Positions 34,624 through 44,086 of a stretch of 64,000 nt of DNA are shown here, in pieces. Origin of the DNA: Terrisporobacter mayombei (lineage in GTDB: Bacteria > Bacillota > Clostridia > Peptostreptococcales > Peptostreptococcaceae); contig NZ_JAHZMP010000002.1 in the NCBI RefSeq assembly GCF_020748465.1, forward strand, positions 186,001-250,000, read 5' to 3'. The number at the start of each line of letters is the position of its first letter. Positions within the stretch are counted from its first letter, which is position 1. Below the pieces are notes generated by a model, which did no database searches, was not told where the DNA came from, and saw only the letters and a list, made by a program, of their open reading frames with translations. The position numbers and the translations under genes are program-made.

Positions 34624-34643
34624 AACATGACATTGGTCATGTT
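34624..34643. promoter_or_regulatory. Crp/Fnr-type palindrome just before the regulator start
   Basis: AACATGAC-ATTG-GTCATGTT, perfect 8-bp arms. The half-site spacing (TGAC-N4-GTCA) is that of FNR/CRP-family boxes. It directly precedes the ribosome site of the Crp/Fnr gene, fitting negative autoregulation. Confidence 0.6.
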
Positions 34644-34653
34644 AGGAGGAGTT

Positions 34654-35343
34654 ATGAAAAGAGTTTCTGATAATAAGCTTTTAGATAATTATATTAAAAA
34701 GCACAATATAGAAAGTATATTTGATAATGAAATATTAGAATATGCACAACTACATTTCTATGAAAGTGAAGAGTACATATTAGAGTCAGGCGAAATTATG
34801 GAGTATTACTATTTACTTGTTGATGGAAAAATTAAAATTTATTATCCTTTTGAGAATGGAAAGTCAATGACTTTAAAGTTTTATAAAGATTTTAATACAA
34901 TAGGAGACTTAGAACTTTTAAAAGATATGCCTATACTTTGTAATGTTGATGCAGTAGAAGACACTTATTTAATAGCAATACCTTCTACTATACTTAGAGA
35001 AAAGCATTATGATAACGTAAAGCTTTTGCACCATTTGGTAGATTCTTTGAGTGAAAAACTTTATGGAACTATTAATAATAGTTCCTATAATTTTGTATAT
35101 CCGCTTATAAATAGGGTGTCTAGTTATTTAGTTGAACATCTTACAGACAAAAATTATATAATTTTGAATTCATCATATTTAGAGATTGCCCAATTTTTAG
35201 GCACAACATATAGACATTTGAACAGGACTCTTAAAGAAATGGAATCAAAATCAATTATAAAATGTGGTGATAAAAAAATATATATACTAGATATAAACAA
35301 ACTTAGAGAATTATCGAAGAATATTTATGTAAAACCACTTTAG
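34654..35343 (+). CDS. Crp/Fnr-family regulator, YeiL-like
   Basis: 229 residues: N-terminal cyclic-nucleotide-binding-type beta barrel (about 25-125; ILESGEIMEYYYLLVDGKIKIYY), dimer helix (about 130-160) and C-terminal Crp HTH (about 170-215; YLEIAQFLGTTYRHLNRTLKEMESKSII). The RxxxxE typical of cAMP binding is not obvious, so the ligand is probably not cAMP. AGGAGG precedes ATG 34654; the frame from 34627 starts inside the palindrome. Divergent from the HAD gene, which it may control. Confidence 0.85.
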   Translation: MKRVSDNKLLDNYIKKHNIESIFDNEILEYAQLHFYESEEYILESGEIMEYYYLLVDGKIKIYYPFENGKSMTLKFYKDFNTIGDLELLKDMPILCNVDAVEDTYLIAIPSTILREKHYDNVKLLHHLVDSLSEKLYGTINNSSYNFVYPLINRVSSYLVEHLTDKNYIILNSSYLEIAQFLGTTYRHLNRTLKEMESKSIIKCGDKKIYILDINKLRELSKNIYVKPL

Positions 35344-35380
35344 AATTAATTTCGTATAAGACCACCTACGTTAGAGGTGT

Positions 35381-35422
35381 AACAAAGAACCGTATCACAA
35401 ATAAGGGATACGGTTCTTTGTT
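35381..35422 (+). repeat. Hairpin repeat A copy
   Basis: 16-bp perfect stem AACAAAGAACCGTATC / GATACGGTTCTTTGTT. The longest copy; probable terminator of the Crp/Fnr gene. Confidence 0.8.
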
Positions 35423-35508
35423 ATTAATTCTATGTTATTATAAATAATATGAACTAAAAGAGGAGAAGTATAGCAAGTTGTATGTAAAAAGTATTATTTG
35501 GAGGAAAC

Positions 35509-36792
35509 ATGAAAAAGAGTATATTAATGATAACTCCTGAAAACAAGGAGATTAACAGATTTAGAAAAAGGCAGATAAATAACTTTATACAAATAACAAT
35601 GCCTTATTTAGCAGCATTTATTGATGAAAATAAATATAATATTACGCTAATAGATGAATATAATCAAAAAATACCTTTTGAAAAATATTATGATTTAGTA
35701 GTAGTTACAGTTAATACTGCAAATGCGCCTCATTGCTATAATATTGCAAAGATATTTAAAGATAAAGGAAGTAAGGTTGCTTTTGGAGGACCGCATGCAA
35801 CGCTCTTACCAGAAGAAGTAAAAGAACATTGTGATGTAGTAATTATAGGGGAAGCTGAAGAGAGTTGGCCAAGATTTTTAGATGATTTTTATCAAGGAAG
35901 TTATGATACAGAGTATAGATGCTTAAACATTCCAACACTAGAGAGAATTCCAATACCAAGAAGGGATTTAATAAAAGGAAGATGGTTTACTAAAGGTGCA
36001 GTTTTTGCAACAAGAGGATGTCCTTATAGTTGTTCTTATTGCAATCTAAAGCAAATATACGAAGACTCATTTAGGAAAAGGCCAATAAATGAAGTAATAA
36101 AAGATATTAAAAATAGTAAAAGTAAGTTTTTTGTTTTTTGGGGTGATAATTTCTTTGGAGATCTTGAATATGCAAAAGAATTATTAAAAGAGCTTAGTAA
36201 ATTAAATAAAAAATGGGCAGCTCAGGTTACTTTAGAAAGATGCAAGGATGAGGAAGTGTTGAAGTTAGCTCAAAAGGCAGGATGTATTTATTTCTTTGTT
36301 GGATTAGAGTCTTTTTCAAAAGAAACTCTAGAGAGTGTAAACAAAGGATTGAATAATGTAGATAAATATAAAGAGCTAATAGATTCTGTTCAAAAATATG
36401 GAATTTGTATACAAGCTGGAATAATATTTGGATTTGATACTGATACAAAAGAAGTATTTAAAAAAACTTTACATATGTGCAATTACCTAGGAATTGATGG
36501 AGTTACAGTTAGTATACTAACACCACTTCCCAAAACATCACTATATTATCAACTAAAGGAAGAAGGACGATTATTAACTAATGATTGGTCATATTATAAT
36601 GGAAAAACTAGAGTAGCATTTAAACCTAAAAATATGAGTGCAGAGGAATTATTTGATGGGTATATGTGGTTTAGAAGGAATTTCTATTCCTTAAAATCAA
36701 TAACTACTCGATTAAGAAAATCAAAAGCTAATATTTTATATAATTTAATAGTTAACTTAGGGTACAAGGTGTCCATAAGAAAAACAAAATAG
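35509..36792 (+). CDS. B12-binding radical SAM protein
   Basis: 427 residues: N-terminal cobalamin-binding Rossmann domain (about 1-140; VVTVNTANAPHCYNIAKIFKDKG, VAFGGPHATLLPEE, DVVIIGEAE), radical SAM core with the cluster motif RGCPYSCSYCN (CxxxCxxC, about 168-178), GDNFFGD, GLESFSKETLESVNKG and a C-terminal helical part. Class-B-like methylase/rSAM enzymes act on peptides, lipids or tetrapyrroles; the substrate is not evident. GGAGG precedes the ATG. Stand-alone, between two hairpin repeats. Confidence 0.9.
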   Translation: MKKSILMITPENKEINRFRKRQINNFIQITMPYLAAFIDENKYNITLIDEYNQKIPFEKYYDLVVVTVNTANAPHCYNIAKIFKDKGSKVAFGGPHATLLPEEVKEHCDVVIIGEAEESWPRFLDDFYQGSYDTEYRCLNIPTLERIPIPRRDLIKGRWFTKGAVFATRGCPYSCSYCNLKQIYEDSFRKRPINEVIKDIKNSKSKFFVFWGDNFFGDLEYAKELLKELSKLNKKWAAQVTLERCKDEEVLKLAQKAGCIYFFVGLESFSKETLESVNKGLNNVDKYKELIDSVQKYGICIQAGIIFGFDTDTKEVFKKTLHMCNYLGIDGVTVSILTPLPKTSLYYQLKEEGRLLTNDWSYYNGKTRVAFKPKNMSAEELFDGYMWFRRNFYSLKSITTRLRKSKANILYNLIVNLGYKVSIRKTK

Positions 36793-36846
36793 CAAAATAA
36801 TTTGATAATAATTCAAAAATATAACCTTCGTAGAGTAAGATAGAGA

Positions 36847-36880
36847 AAACCGTATCACAAGTAAGTGATACGGTTTTTTA
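36847..36880 (+). repeat. Hairpin repeat A copy (canonical)
   Basis: AAACCGTATCAC-AAGTAA-GTGATACGGTTT plus TTTT, a 12-bp perfect stem. Best match to the family consensus and a good terminator for the radical SAM gene. Confidence 0.85.
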
Positions 36881-37039
36881 ATTTATAGACAAACCTTTCA
36901 TAAACTGTAAGTGTTATATATGATTATTGTTCTGTATAATAAACTTAAATAAAGGGCTAGTAAAAAGGATCAATTTTAAAATTAAAAAGTTTAGCAGTAT
37001 AAAAATATAGCACAGTTCATAAAAAGGAGGAAGTAAAAA

Positions 37040-37816
37040 ATGGCTAAAAAGATATTAGAGGTACAATCTTTAAAAAAATACTATGGAAAAAAAGATAATA
37101 TTACAAAGGCTATAGATGGTATTACCTTTCAAATTATAGATGGAGAGTTTGTTGGAATTATGGGAAGTAGTGGGTCAGGAAAGACAACACTGTTAAATTG
37201 CATTGCAACAACAACTAGTCCAACAGAAGGGAAAATTCTTCTTAAGGGAGAAGATATAGCAAGTTTTAAAGGAAATAAATTAGCTTATTATAGAGGAAAT
37301 CGTATTGGATATTTGTTTCAAAACTTTGAGTTAATTGATAATTTAAATGCTAGAGAAAATATTATGTTACCTATTGCAATTCATAATATGATGGGAAAAG
37401 AAGATGAAAAAAGAATTGATGAACTTGTAAAATACTTAGAAATTCAAGATGTAATGACAAAGTTTCCATCTGAAATGTCAGGAGGACAAAAACAACGTGT
37501 AGCGGCTGCTAGAGCACTAATTCTAAATCCTGAAATAGTTCTTGCTGATGAGCCAACAGGAGCACTAGACTCAAAAAATGCAAAATTATTAATGGAAAAG
37601 CTTTCTGGTTTAAATGAAGAACAGAACAGAACTATTTTAATGGTAACTCATGATGCAAATGCAGCAAGTTACTGTTCAAGAATCTTATTTATTCAAGATG
37701 GACTAGTTTTCCATGAACTTAGAAGAAGAATTCCAGAAGAATCGCAACAGGAATTCTATAAAAGAATAATTTCAGTAATGGCTCAGCTAGGGGGAGGAAG
37801 TGCAAATGTTCTTTGA
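37040..37816 (+). CDS. bceA: Bce-type ABC transporter ATPase
   Basis: 258 residues. Walker A GSSGSGKTT (about 42-50), Q-loop LFQNF, signature MSGGQKQRVAAARAL (about 148-162), Walker B VLADEPTGALDS (about 170-181) and H-loop VTHDANAASYCSRI. It belongs to the MacB/LolD-like group that powers BceB-type proteins to free cell-wall precursors from bacitracin-like or lantibiotic peptides. It overlaps the permease gene, followed by a response regulator and kinase: the classic Bce module. AAGGAGG precedes the ATG. Confidence 0.92.
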   Translation: MAKKILEVQSLKKYYGKKDNITKAIDGITFQIIDGEFVGIMGSSGSGKTTLLNCIATTTSPTEGKILLKGEDIASFKGNKLAYYRGNRIGYLFQNFELIDNLNARENIMLPIAIHNMMGKEDEKRIDELVKYLEIQDVMTKFPSEMSGGQKQRVAAARALILNPEIVLADEPTGALDSKNAKLLMEKLSGLNEEQNRTILMVTHDANAASYCSRILFIQDGLVFHELRRRIPEESQQEFYKRIISVMAQLGGGSANVL

Positions 37817-39866
37817 TTTAGTGAAGAAAAATAGCAAACGAAATAGAAAAGAAAATGGAATGTTTTTCGTTTCTTTGATTGTGTCAATAATAGCATTTTA
37901 TATTATTTTGTCATTGGAAAATCAAGATGTAATAATTTTTTTAAAAGAAATGGAAAGTGATGCAATAAATCGTTTATTATTATTAACGCCTGTTTTATAT
38001 GCAGTTTCATTATTTATTTTATTTTTCTTAGTATACTTTGCTGGAAAATATCAGTTAGAAAGAAGAAGTCATGAGCTAGGAATGTATTTGATGTTAGGAA
38101 TGCGTCGAAAGAAACTATTTTCTATGCTTTTAGTGGAAGAAATTTGGAACAGTATATTATCTCTACTTATTGGAATTCCAATAGCTATTTTTATTTCAGA
38201 AATGATTAGTATGATAACAGCTAGGGTTGTAGGTATAGGTATTATAGGACATAGATTTTCTTTTTCTATAGGGGCGGTATTATGGACAGTTGTAGGATTT
38301 TTCATTATTAGATTAGTGGCATTATTAATATTAAGTGGAAGTACAGCAAAAAAAGACATAGATAAATTGATATCGCAATCTCAAGATAAAAAGCACAAGG
38401 TTCATAATAAATTATTTACTACAATAAAACTATTACTAGGAATTGCATTTCTATTTATTGCCTATGGACTATCTATTAATGGATATGCATGGCAATCTAT
38501 CAAGTCTATGGGAATTACACTTGTTTTGGGCATAGGCGGAACGTTTCTTATATTCCATGGTATGGTAGTACTATTTGAAATTATCCTTAAAAATAGAAAG
38601 AATAAAAATGGTTTAGAAGTATTTACTTTTAGACAGTTACAAGAAAATGTGTTTTATAAATCAAATTCTTTAGCTATTTCATCTTTACTAGTTTTAATAG
38701 CACTTTGTTGTTTTGGTTATGGAATTTCAGTAACTTTTAACTCTAGTTCGAAAAATGAACATGTTCTAGATTATACCTTTACAGGAGATGAAAAAGAAAT
38801 AAAAAAAGAGTTAAATAAGTTTGAAATAAAAGATTATATTAATGAAGTTTTTGATGTTAAAGTAGGCGATTTATATCATGAAGGTGATGATTTAAATGAG
38901 GAAGTTGATTTTTCTGTAGAAAAACTAATAGATACCATTAAAAAGGAGAAAGAGTCTAAAGACAAAGAGAGCTTATTAAATAGTTTAGGAAATTTCACAG
39001 AACCATTTTTGTTTTCTTTATCAGGATATAATAATATATTAAAAGCAGCGGGAAAAGAACCTATTAAACTTAAAGATAATCAAGCTGCTTTATTTAACGG
39101 CTTAGAGTTTTCATTTGGAAACTCAGCAGAAATTATAAATAATGCACTAAAGAAAAATATAAGTGTAGAAATAGAAAATAAAGAATTTGACCTTGTAGAT
39201 AAGCTTTATCAAGATAATATAGTTGCAGACAGTTCCATACATATTATTTATGCATTTATAGTTCCAGATAAACAATTTGACATACTTACAAGGGGAGATA
39301 GTACTTCTTATTGGAATGCAACTTTAAAGGATCATGTTGTAAAAGATAAAGGATTAATGCAATCAATTAGACATGTAAATCAACTGCTTGATAAAACAAG
39401 TTTAGAGTATGAAAGCTATTTACAAAATATGGGTAGACAATTATTCTATACAGTAGCAGCTAGTTATACAACAATTTATTTAGCAGTGATATTTTTAATT
39501 ATTGCAAATACTGTCATAGGAGTACAATTTTTAATGCAGCAACAAAATACAAGCAGAAGATATCAAACAATGGTTAGAATTGGATGTGATTATAGCCGAT
39601 TACGTAAGTCAGCAAGAAAACAAATAAAATGGTATTTTTCTCTTCCAATATTAGTTGCAGCAATTGGAAGTATATTTGGTATAAGAGGATTATTCTCGGG
39701 TATCGCTACTTCAGCAATGAAAGGTAATATTAGTGAATTAATGATAATTGCAGTACCTACTGTTATTATACTTTGTGTGATAGAATTTAGTTATATGATT
39801 TCTGTAATGAAAATGAGTGATAAGCAAATATATGAATTAATGGATATAAAAAGAAATGATAATTAA
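37806..39866 (+). CDS. bceB: Bce-type ABC transporter permease
   Basis: About 686 residues with ten transmembrane helices: one N-terminal, clusters at about 55-320 with FtsX-like domains, and three C-terminal. A large extracellular domain of about 210 residues (roughly 315-545) lies between helices VII and VIII, the peptide-sensing part of BceB proteins. It works with the ATPase and also passes flux information to the histidine kinase. The start is ATG 37806 (GGGGGAGG eight bases before) rather than GTG 37800. It overlaps bceA. Confidence 0.9.
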   Translation: MFFDLVKKNSKRNRKENGMFFVSLIVSIIAFYIILSLENQDVIIFLKEMESDAINRLLLLTPVLYAVSLFILFFLVYFAGKYQLERRSHELGMYLMLGMRRKKLFSMLLVEEIWNSILSLLIGIPIAIFISEMISMITARVVGIGIIGHRFSFSIGAVLWTVVGFFIIRLVALLILSGSTAKKDIDKLISQSQDKKHKVHNKLFTTIKLLLGIAFLFIAYGLSINGYAWQSIKSMGITLVLGIGGTFLIFHGMVVLFEIILKNRKNKNGLEVFTFRQLQENVFYKSNSLAISSLLVLIALCCFGYGISVTFNSSSKNEHVLDYTFTGDEKEIKKELNKFEIKDYINEVFDVKVGDLYHEGDDLNEEVDFSVEKLIDTIKKEKESKDKESLLNSLGNFTEPFLFSLSGYNNILKAAGKEPIKLKDNQAALFNGLEFSFGNSAEIINNALKKNISVEIENKEFDLVDKLYQDNIVADSSIHIIYAFIVPDKQFDILTRGDSTSYWNATLKDHVVKDKGLMQSIRHVNQLLDKTSLEYESYLQNMGRQLFYTVAASYTTIYLAVIFLIIANTVIGVQFLMQQQNTSRRYQTMVRIGCDYSRLRKSARKQIKWYFSLPILVAAIGSIFGIRGLFSGIATSAMKGNISELMIIAVPTVIILCVIEFSYMISVMKMSDKQIYELMDIKRNDN

Positions 39867-39915
39867 CATGAATATAATGTTATACTAAGTAATGTAAAAT
39901 AGAAAGGAGATTCAA

Positions 39916-40602
39916 ATGAAAAAGATTGTTATAGTTGAAGATGAATTATTTATGAGAGAAGAGCTTGTATCCATATTGCAAAAAGAAGGATATGATACTT
40001 ATTGTATTACTAATTTCATAAATATAGATGAAAACATCTTAGACGAATCTCCTGATCTTGTATTATTAGATTTAAATTTACCAGGAGTAACTGGTTTTGA
40101 GATTTGCAAAGAAATTAAGATGAAAAGTACAATACCCATACTAATTTTAACAAGTAGAGATCAACTAAGGGATGAACTACACGCACTAGGATTAGGAGCA
40201 GACGAATATCTTACAAAACCATGTAATAAAGATAGATTATTAGCCAGAATTTCTAATTTACTTCGTAGATATGAAGATAGAAATTATTTTCTTGAAATAA
40301 ATGGTGTAAAACTAGATTTACAGACTTATACCATATATGTTAATGAAAAGTCTATTGTATTAACTGAGAATCAAGGAAAAATAATGGAACTTCTTTTATC
40401 AAACCAAGGAAATATTGTTACAAAAGATATGCTTTTTCAAAAACTATGGGGTACAACGGATTATATTGATGAAAATGCACTACAAGTTAATATGACAAGA
40501 TTGAAAAAGACTATTAAGAATTTAAATATGAAGTATGAAATTATAACAGTAAGAGGTAAAGGATATAATCTTGTAGCTATAGAGGGAAAAGAAAATGATT
40601 AG
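39916..40602 (+). CDS. bceR: OmpR-family response regulator (BceR-like)
   Basis: 228 residues: receiver domain with acidic pair EDE (about 8-10), phosphorylated Asp in LVLLDLNLPG (about 52), Thr and Lys in TSRD and YLTKPC; C-terminal winged helix (about 130-225; LTENQGKIMELLLSNQGNIVTKDMLFQKLW). It activates the bceAB genes when the kinase reports peptide attack. AAAGGAG precedes the ATG, and the gene overlaps the kinase by 8 bp. Confidence 0.92.
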   Translation: MKKIVIVEDELFMREELVSILQKEGYDTYCITNFINIDENILDESPDLVLLDLNLPGVTGFEICKEIKMKSTIPILILTSRDQLRDELHALGLGADEYLTKPCNKDRLLARISNLLRRYEDRNYFLEINGVKLDLQTYTIYVNEKSIVLTENQGKIMELLLSNQGNIVTKDMLFQKLWGTTDYIDENALQVNMTRLKKTIKNLNMKYEIITVRGKGYNLVAIEGKEND

Positions 40603-41635
40603 AGAATTGGTTAACATGTTATCAAAATATAAAATATGGATTGTTACAATAGGTATTTTAAATATTATGTTTGGTGTTTTTCTTTGGCTTATGGATGTTA
40701 AAGGTTTTATTTATATTTTTCCAACTACAATAACTGGTTCTATTATATTATATGGTTTTGTTGGTTTTAGAGTTTACAATATAGACAAAAGAAAAAAACA
40801 AGAATTGATAAATTTTATAGAAAATCCAGAAATTAAGCAAGAAGAACTATGTCTTAGCTTTTTTTCTAGTGAAGTAAAAAATACAATTCATGCAATTGGC
40901 GAAAAGCTCCGTGAGAAAGATGATTTAATTAAGCAACAAGATTTAAATTTAAAAGAATACGAAGAGTACATAGAAAAATGGGCACATGAAATAAAAACAC
41001 CATTATCACTTATGACATTTGTTCTTGATAATAGAAAGGAAGAAATTTCACTTTCAACATATAAGAGACTAGAATATGCAAGAACAAAAATGCAAGAGGA
41101 TATTGAAAGAATGCTATATTATGCAAGAGTCAAAGCTGAACATTTAGATTACCTTTTTTCTAATATATTGCTTGATGAAATATGTGAAGATCTACTTGAT
41201 GAATATAAAATATTAATAGATGAGCAAAAAATTAGTATTAATAATAATGTGAAAAATATACAGGTATTTTCAGATAAAAAAGGGTTGTTATTTATTTTAA
41301 GACAGATTTTAAGTAACTCTATAAAATATAAGGATATAGATAAGCAAAGATCTTTCATATCAATATCTACTAAGGTTCACGAAGAAAGTAAAGACATAAT
41401 ACTTACGATTAGAGATAATGGTATAGGAATTAAATCCTATGATGTACCTTTTTTATTTGATAAAGGATTTACTGGTGATGCAGGTCAACAGAGAAAACAA
41501 TCAACAGGAATGGGGCTTTATTTGGCAAAGCAAGTAGCTGATAATTTAAATATAAAGATGGTAGTTTCAGAAGAATATAAAGATGGTTTTGAAATATCTT
41601 TATTATTTCCCATTATAGAAGAGTATTACAACTAA
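40595..41635 (+). CDS. bceS: Intramembrane-sensing histidine kinase (BceS-like)
   Basis: 346 residues. Two transmembrane helices close together (about 13-33 and 38-57) with almost no extracellular loop, as in BceS-type kinases that sense through the transporter. H-box WAHEIKTPLSLM (about 129-140; the phosphorylated His), then HATPase_c with N-box QILSNSIKYK, G1 DNGIGI, F-box FDKGFTG and G2 GMGLYLAK. It relays transporter activity to the response regulator. Confidence 0.92.
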   Translation: MIRELVNMLSKYKIWIVTIGILNIMFGVFLWLMDVKGFIYIFPTTITGSIILYGFVGFRVYNIDKRKKQELINFIENPEIKQEELCLSFFSSEVKNTIHAIGEKLREKDDLIKQQDLNLKEYEEYIEKWAHEIKTPLSLMTFVLDNRKEEISLSTYKRLEYARTKMQEDIERMLYYARVKAEHLDYLFSNILLDEICEDLLDEYKILIDEQKISINNNVKNIQVFSDKKGLLFILRQILSNSIKYKDIDKQRSFISISTKVHEESKDIILTIRDNGIGIKSYDVPFLFDKGFTGDAGQQRKQSTGMGLYLAKQVADNLNIKMVVSEEYKDGFEISLLFPIIEEYYN

Positions 41636-41650
41636 ATGAGCTTAGGTTAT

Positions 41651-41680
41651 AAAAAGGCTAGTTAAAAACTAGTCTTTTTT
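41651..41680 (+). terminator. Terminator of the Bce operon
   Basis: GGCTAGTT-AAAA-ACTAGTC stem followed by TTTTTT. A diverged copy lies in the 10.1-kb relic region. Confidence 0.75.
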
Positions 41681-41707
41681 AACTTATTCTTAAAATTCAA
41701 CTCAACT

Positions 41708-41721
41708 GTAACATAAGTTAC
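41708..41721. promoter_or_regulatory. FNR-like palindrome before the nitroreductase gene
   Basis: GTAAC-ATAA-GTTAC, perfect, kept almost unchanged in the relic copy at 10214-10227 (ATAAC-ATAA-GTTAC). The conserved half-site spacing suggests a Crp/Fnr-family box. Confidence 0.45.
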
Positions 41722-41782
41722 GGAAATTCCCACCATATGTGATATATTTAATTATGATAAACAAAACTTAGGAGAAAATAGA

Positions 41783-42559
41783 ATGGGAAAATATGAACAA
41801 GAAAGAAGCTTTTTAAAATCCAATTTTAATGAATTAAAGAATATTAAAACTGATAAAATGAAGAAATTACCACAGCCAGAAGGAGTTAAGCCTTACGATT
41901 CTAATTCAACTATAATAAACTTACCTGTTGTAAATGATGACATAATAAAGAAACTAAATATTTATGAATGTATAAAGGATAGAAGAAGCACTAGGTTTTA
42001 TAGCGACGAATCAATTAGTATTGAGGAATTATCATATCTTTTATGGGCAACTCAAGGTATAACTGGGACAAATAAATCAGGAATGACTTATAGAACGGTT
42101 CCTTGCAGTGGAGCAACTCATTCTTTTGAAACTTATTTATTCATAATGAATGTGGTTGGTTTAGAGAAAGGAATATATAGATATCTTCCAATAGAGCATA
42201 AGCTATTATTCATGTTTGCATTAGAAGATACTGATAAAAAAATAGATGCAATTACGCTGGACCAGCCTTTTGTGCCTCACTTTGCCCAAAAAGCCGCTGT
42301 TACCTTTGCATGGAGTACAACACCTTATAGATCTGAGTGGAAGTTTGATATTTCAGCTCATAAGAAAATATTAATAGATGTGGGGCATGTTTGTCAGAAT
42401 CTTTATTTAGCAGGTGAATCTGTGGATACAGGTGTTTGCGCAATTGGCATATATGATCAGGAGGCTGTAGATAATCTATTACGATTAGACGGAGAAGAAG
42501 AATTTATAATATACCTTGCAGCTGTAGGTAAAAAGAAAAATAAATATAAGATAAAATAA
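41783..42559 (+). CDS. SagB-type nitroreductase-family oxidoreductase
   Basis: 258 residues. A SagB/ThcOx-type FMN enzyme: CIKDRRSTRFYSDESISIEELSYLLWATQGITG (flavin-binding start, about 67-99), RTVPCSGATHSFETYLF, GIYRYLPIEHKL, VDVGHVCQNLYLAGES and the final CAIGIYDQ. SagB proteins oxidise azolines in peptide natural products, but many stand-alone members are general FMN reductases, and no cyclodehydratase or precursor is nearby. AGGAG precedes the ATG. A dead copy of its 5' region lies at 10.2 kb. Confidence 0.85.
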   Translation: MGKYEQERSFLKSNFNELKNIKTDKMKKLPQPEGVKPYDSNSTIINLPVVNDDIIKKLNIYECIKDRRSTRFYSDESISIEELSYLLWATQGITGTNKSGMTYRTVPCSGATHSFETYLFIMNVVGLEKGIYRYLPIEHKLLFMFALEDTDKKIDAITLDQPFVPHFAQKAAVTFAWSTTPYRSEWKFDISAHKKILIDVGHVCQNLYLAGESVDTGVCAIGIYDQEAVDNLLRLDGEEEFIIYLAAVGKKKNKYKIK

Positions 42560-42580
42560 TCTCCTTTGGAGGTATGACAA

Positions 42581-42612
42581 AGAACCGTATCATAAATAGT
42601 GATACGGTTTTT
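42581..42612 (+). repeat. Hairpin repeat A copy
   Basis: AACCGTATCA-TAAATAG-TGATACGGTT plus TTTT; terminator of the nitroreductase gene. Confidence 0.8.
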
Positions 42613-42713
42613 TATATAAAGGTTAAAAAATTAAACTTAGCAATTTAGGAACAATATACCATTAATATAGTTGATATACTTTAAGTATCACGTGATGAAA
42701 GTAGGTATACAAA

Positions 42714-43619
42714 TTGAATTATAGTAATGTGATATCACAATGTATTGAATTTATTGAAGAAAATATAAAAAGCGATTTAACGCCAGAATTAATAGCCAAT
42801 AAATGTGGATATTCAACTTTTCATTTTTGTAGAATATTCAATATTCACCAAGGGATAACTTTAATGGAATATGTGAAAAAAAGAAGGCTATCATTGGCAG
42901 CTGCAAAACTATTTGAGGGAAATAGAATTATAGATATAGCTCTAGAGTATGGATTTGATACGCACAATGGATTTTCAAAAGCATTTAAAAAAGAATATGG
43001 ATTTAGTCCTACACAATATATAAAGCGTATGGATGGCTATTTTTCAAAAGAGTCAATATATAAAATTGGAGGTTATATTATGAATCCTATTATTGTAAAA
43101 AAACCTGCATTTAAAGTTGCAGGATATGGTATAAAAACGAATGTTTCTAATGGAAATTACACTAAAGATGTTGCTTCCTTTTGGAGTAATTATAATGGGG
43201 AAAATTTAGAAAGTAAAATGTATAGAATATTAGAACCACCAAAGCATGGTGAAGTTGGGCTTTGCATACCATCAAAGAATGAAGATGGAGAAACTATATA
43301 CCTTTTAGGTGTTATAGTTGATGATTTTAAACGTGCAACAGATGATATGATGACGATAGATATACCTGAAGCAACATATGCAGTATTTACAACTCCACCA
43401 GTAGACACATCAAATGATATAGAACAAAAGGAATTTGCTGATATAATAAAGGAAACTTGGAAATATATTTTTAAAGAATGGTTTAAAGATAGTAAATATA
43501 TATTTGATGAAAGTAAGATGGATTTTGAGTTTTATGATGAGAGATGTCATGGCAGAAAAGATACAGTTATGGAGATTTATATTCCAGTATTAGAAAAGGA
43601 TTCAGGAGAAAGTATATGA
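42714..43619 (+). CDS. AraC-family regulator with GyrI-like effector domain
   Basis: 301 residues. Two AraC HTH motifs at the N-terminus (about 8-105; LTPELIANKCGYSTFHFCRIFN and IIDIALEYGFDTHNGFSKAFKKEYGFSPTQY), then an effector-binding domain (about 120-300; KKPAFKVAGYGIKT, IDIPEATYAVFTTPP, FEFYDERCH). Starts at TTG 42714; no ATG or GTG fits, and AAAGTAGG lies about nine bases before. The palindrome ATCACGTGAT (42687-42696) just upstream may be its own operator. Rob/SoxS-like multidrug sensing is the usual role. Confidence 0.85.
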   Translation: MNYSNVISQCIEFIEENIKSDLTPELIANKCGYSTFHFCRIFNIHQGITLMEYVKKRRLSLAAAKLFEGNRIIDIALEYGFDTHNGFSKAFKKEYGFSPTQYIKRMDGYFSKESIYKIGGYIMNPIIVKKPAFKVAGYGIKTNVSNGNYTKDVASFWSNYNGENLESKMYRILEPPKHGEVGLCIPSKNEDGETIYLLGVIVDDFKRATDDMMTIDIPEATYAVFTTPPVDTSNDIEQKEFADIIKETWKYIFKEWFKDSKYIFDESKMDFEFYDERCHGRKDTVMEIYIPVLEKDSGESI

Positions 43620-43650
43620 TTCAATAGAATATATATTATTACAAAAGTAA

Positions 43651-43683
43651 AAACCATATTGACTGTTACTCAATATGGTTTTG
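43651..43683. terminator. Terminator
   Basis: AAACCATATTG / CAATATGGTTT stem between convergent genes. Confidence 0.75.
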
Positions 43684-43768
43684 TATATTTTAAGGACTAT
43701 ATACTATAATATCCTACAATCTTATAGGTATCAGATTTTTTAATCTTTATTAAATTTATGGCGAATTT

Positions 43769-44086
43769 TTATTTCATTAAATTCTTTTCTATATCCCTAT
43801 GAATTTTATTAACCATATTATTTAATAAATAAGAAGCTTGGTTGTAATTAACAACATCTGGATGATTAAAAATTGATTCGTAAGATTCATTTAAGCTATT
43901 TAATTTTATTTTTAATTGTTCATCTTTATATTTAGTTTGTAATTTCTTTTGATTATTTGCATACTCTTCTAGCTGCTTTTTTAATGTCTTATTTTTATCT
44001 ATAACTTTTCTTGCTGAATAAGCTTCCTTATATTCATTAGTATTTTTAATAGCGTCTACTAATTGATTAATTTCTCTATCTAGCAT
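43769..44086 (-). CDS. YlbF/YmcA-family protein
   Basis: 105 residues, all helical, with the family pattern of paired amphipathic helices (INQLVDAIKNTNEYKEAYSARK; NNQKKLQTKYK; NYNQASYLLNNMVNKIHRDIEKNL). YlbF, YmcA and YaaT form the Y-complex that directs RNase Y and affects sporulation and competence in Bacillus. The start is ATG 44086 after AGGGGGAA; a longer frame to 44149 has no site. This member may be a paralogue, as no ymcA or yaaT is near. Confidence 0.8.
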   Translation of the reverse strand: MLDREINQLVDAIKNTNEYKEAYSARKVIDKNKTLKKQLEEYANNQKKLQTKYKDEQLKIKLNSLNESYESIFNHPDVVNYNQASYLLNNMVNKIHRDIEKNLMK

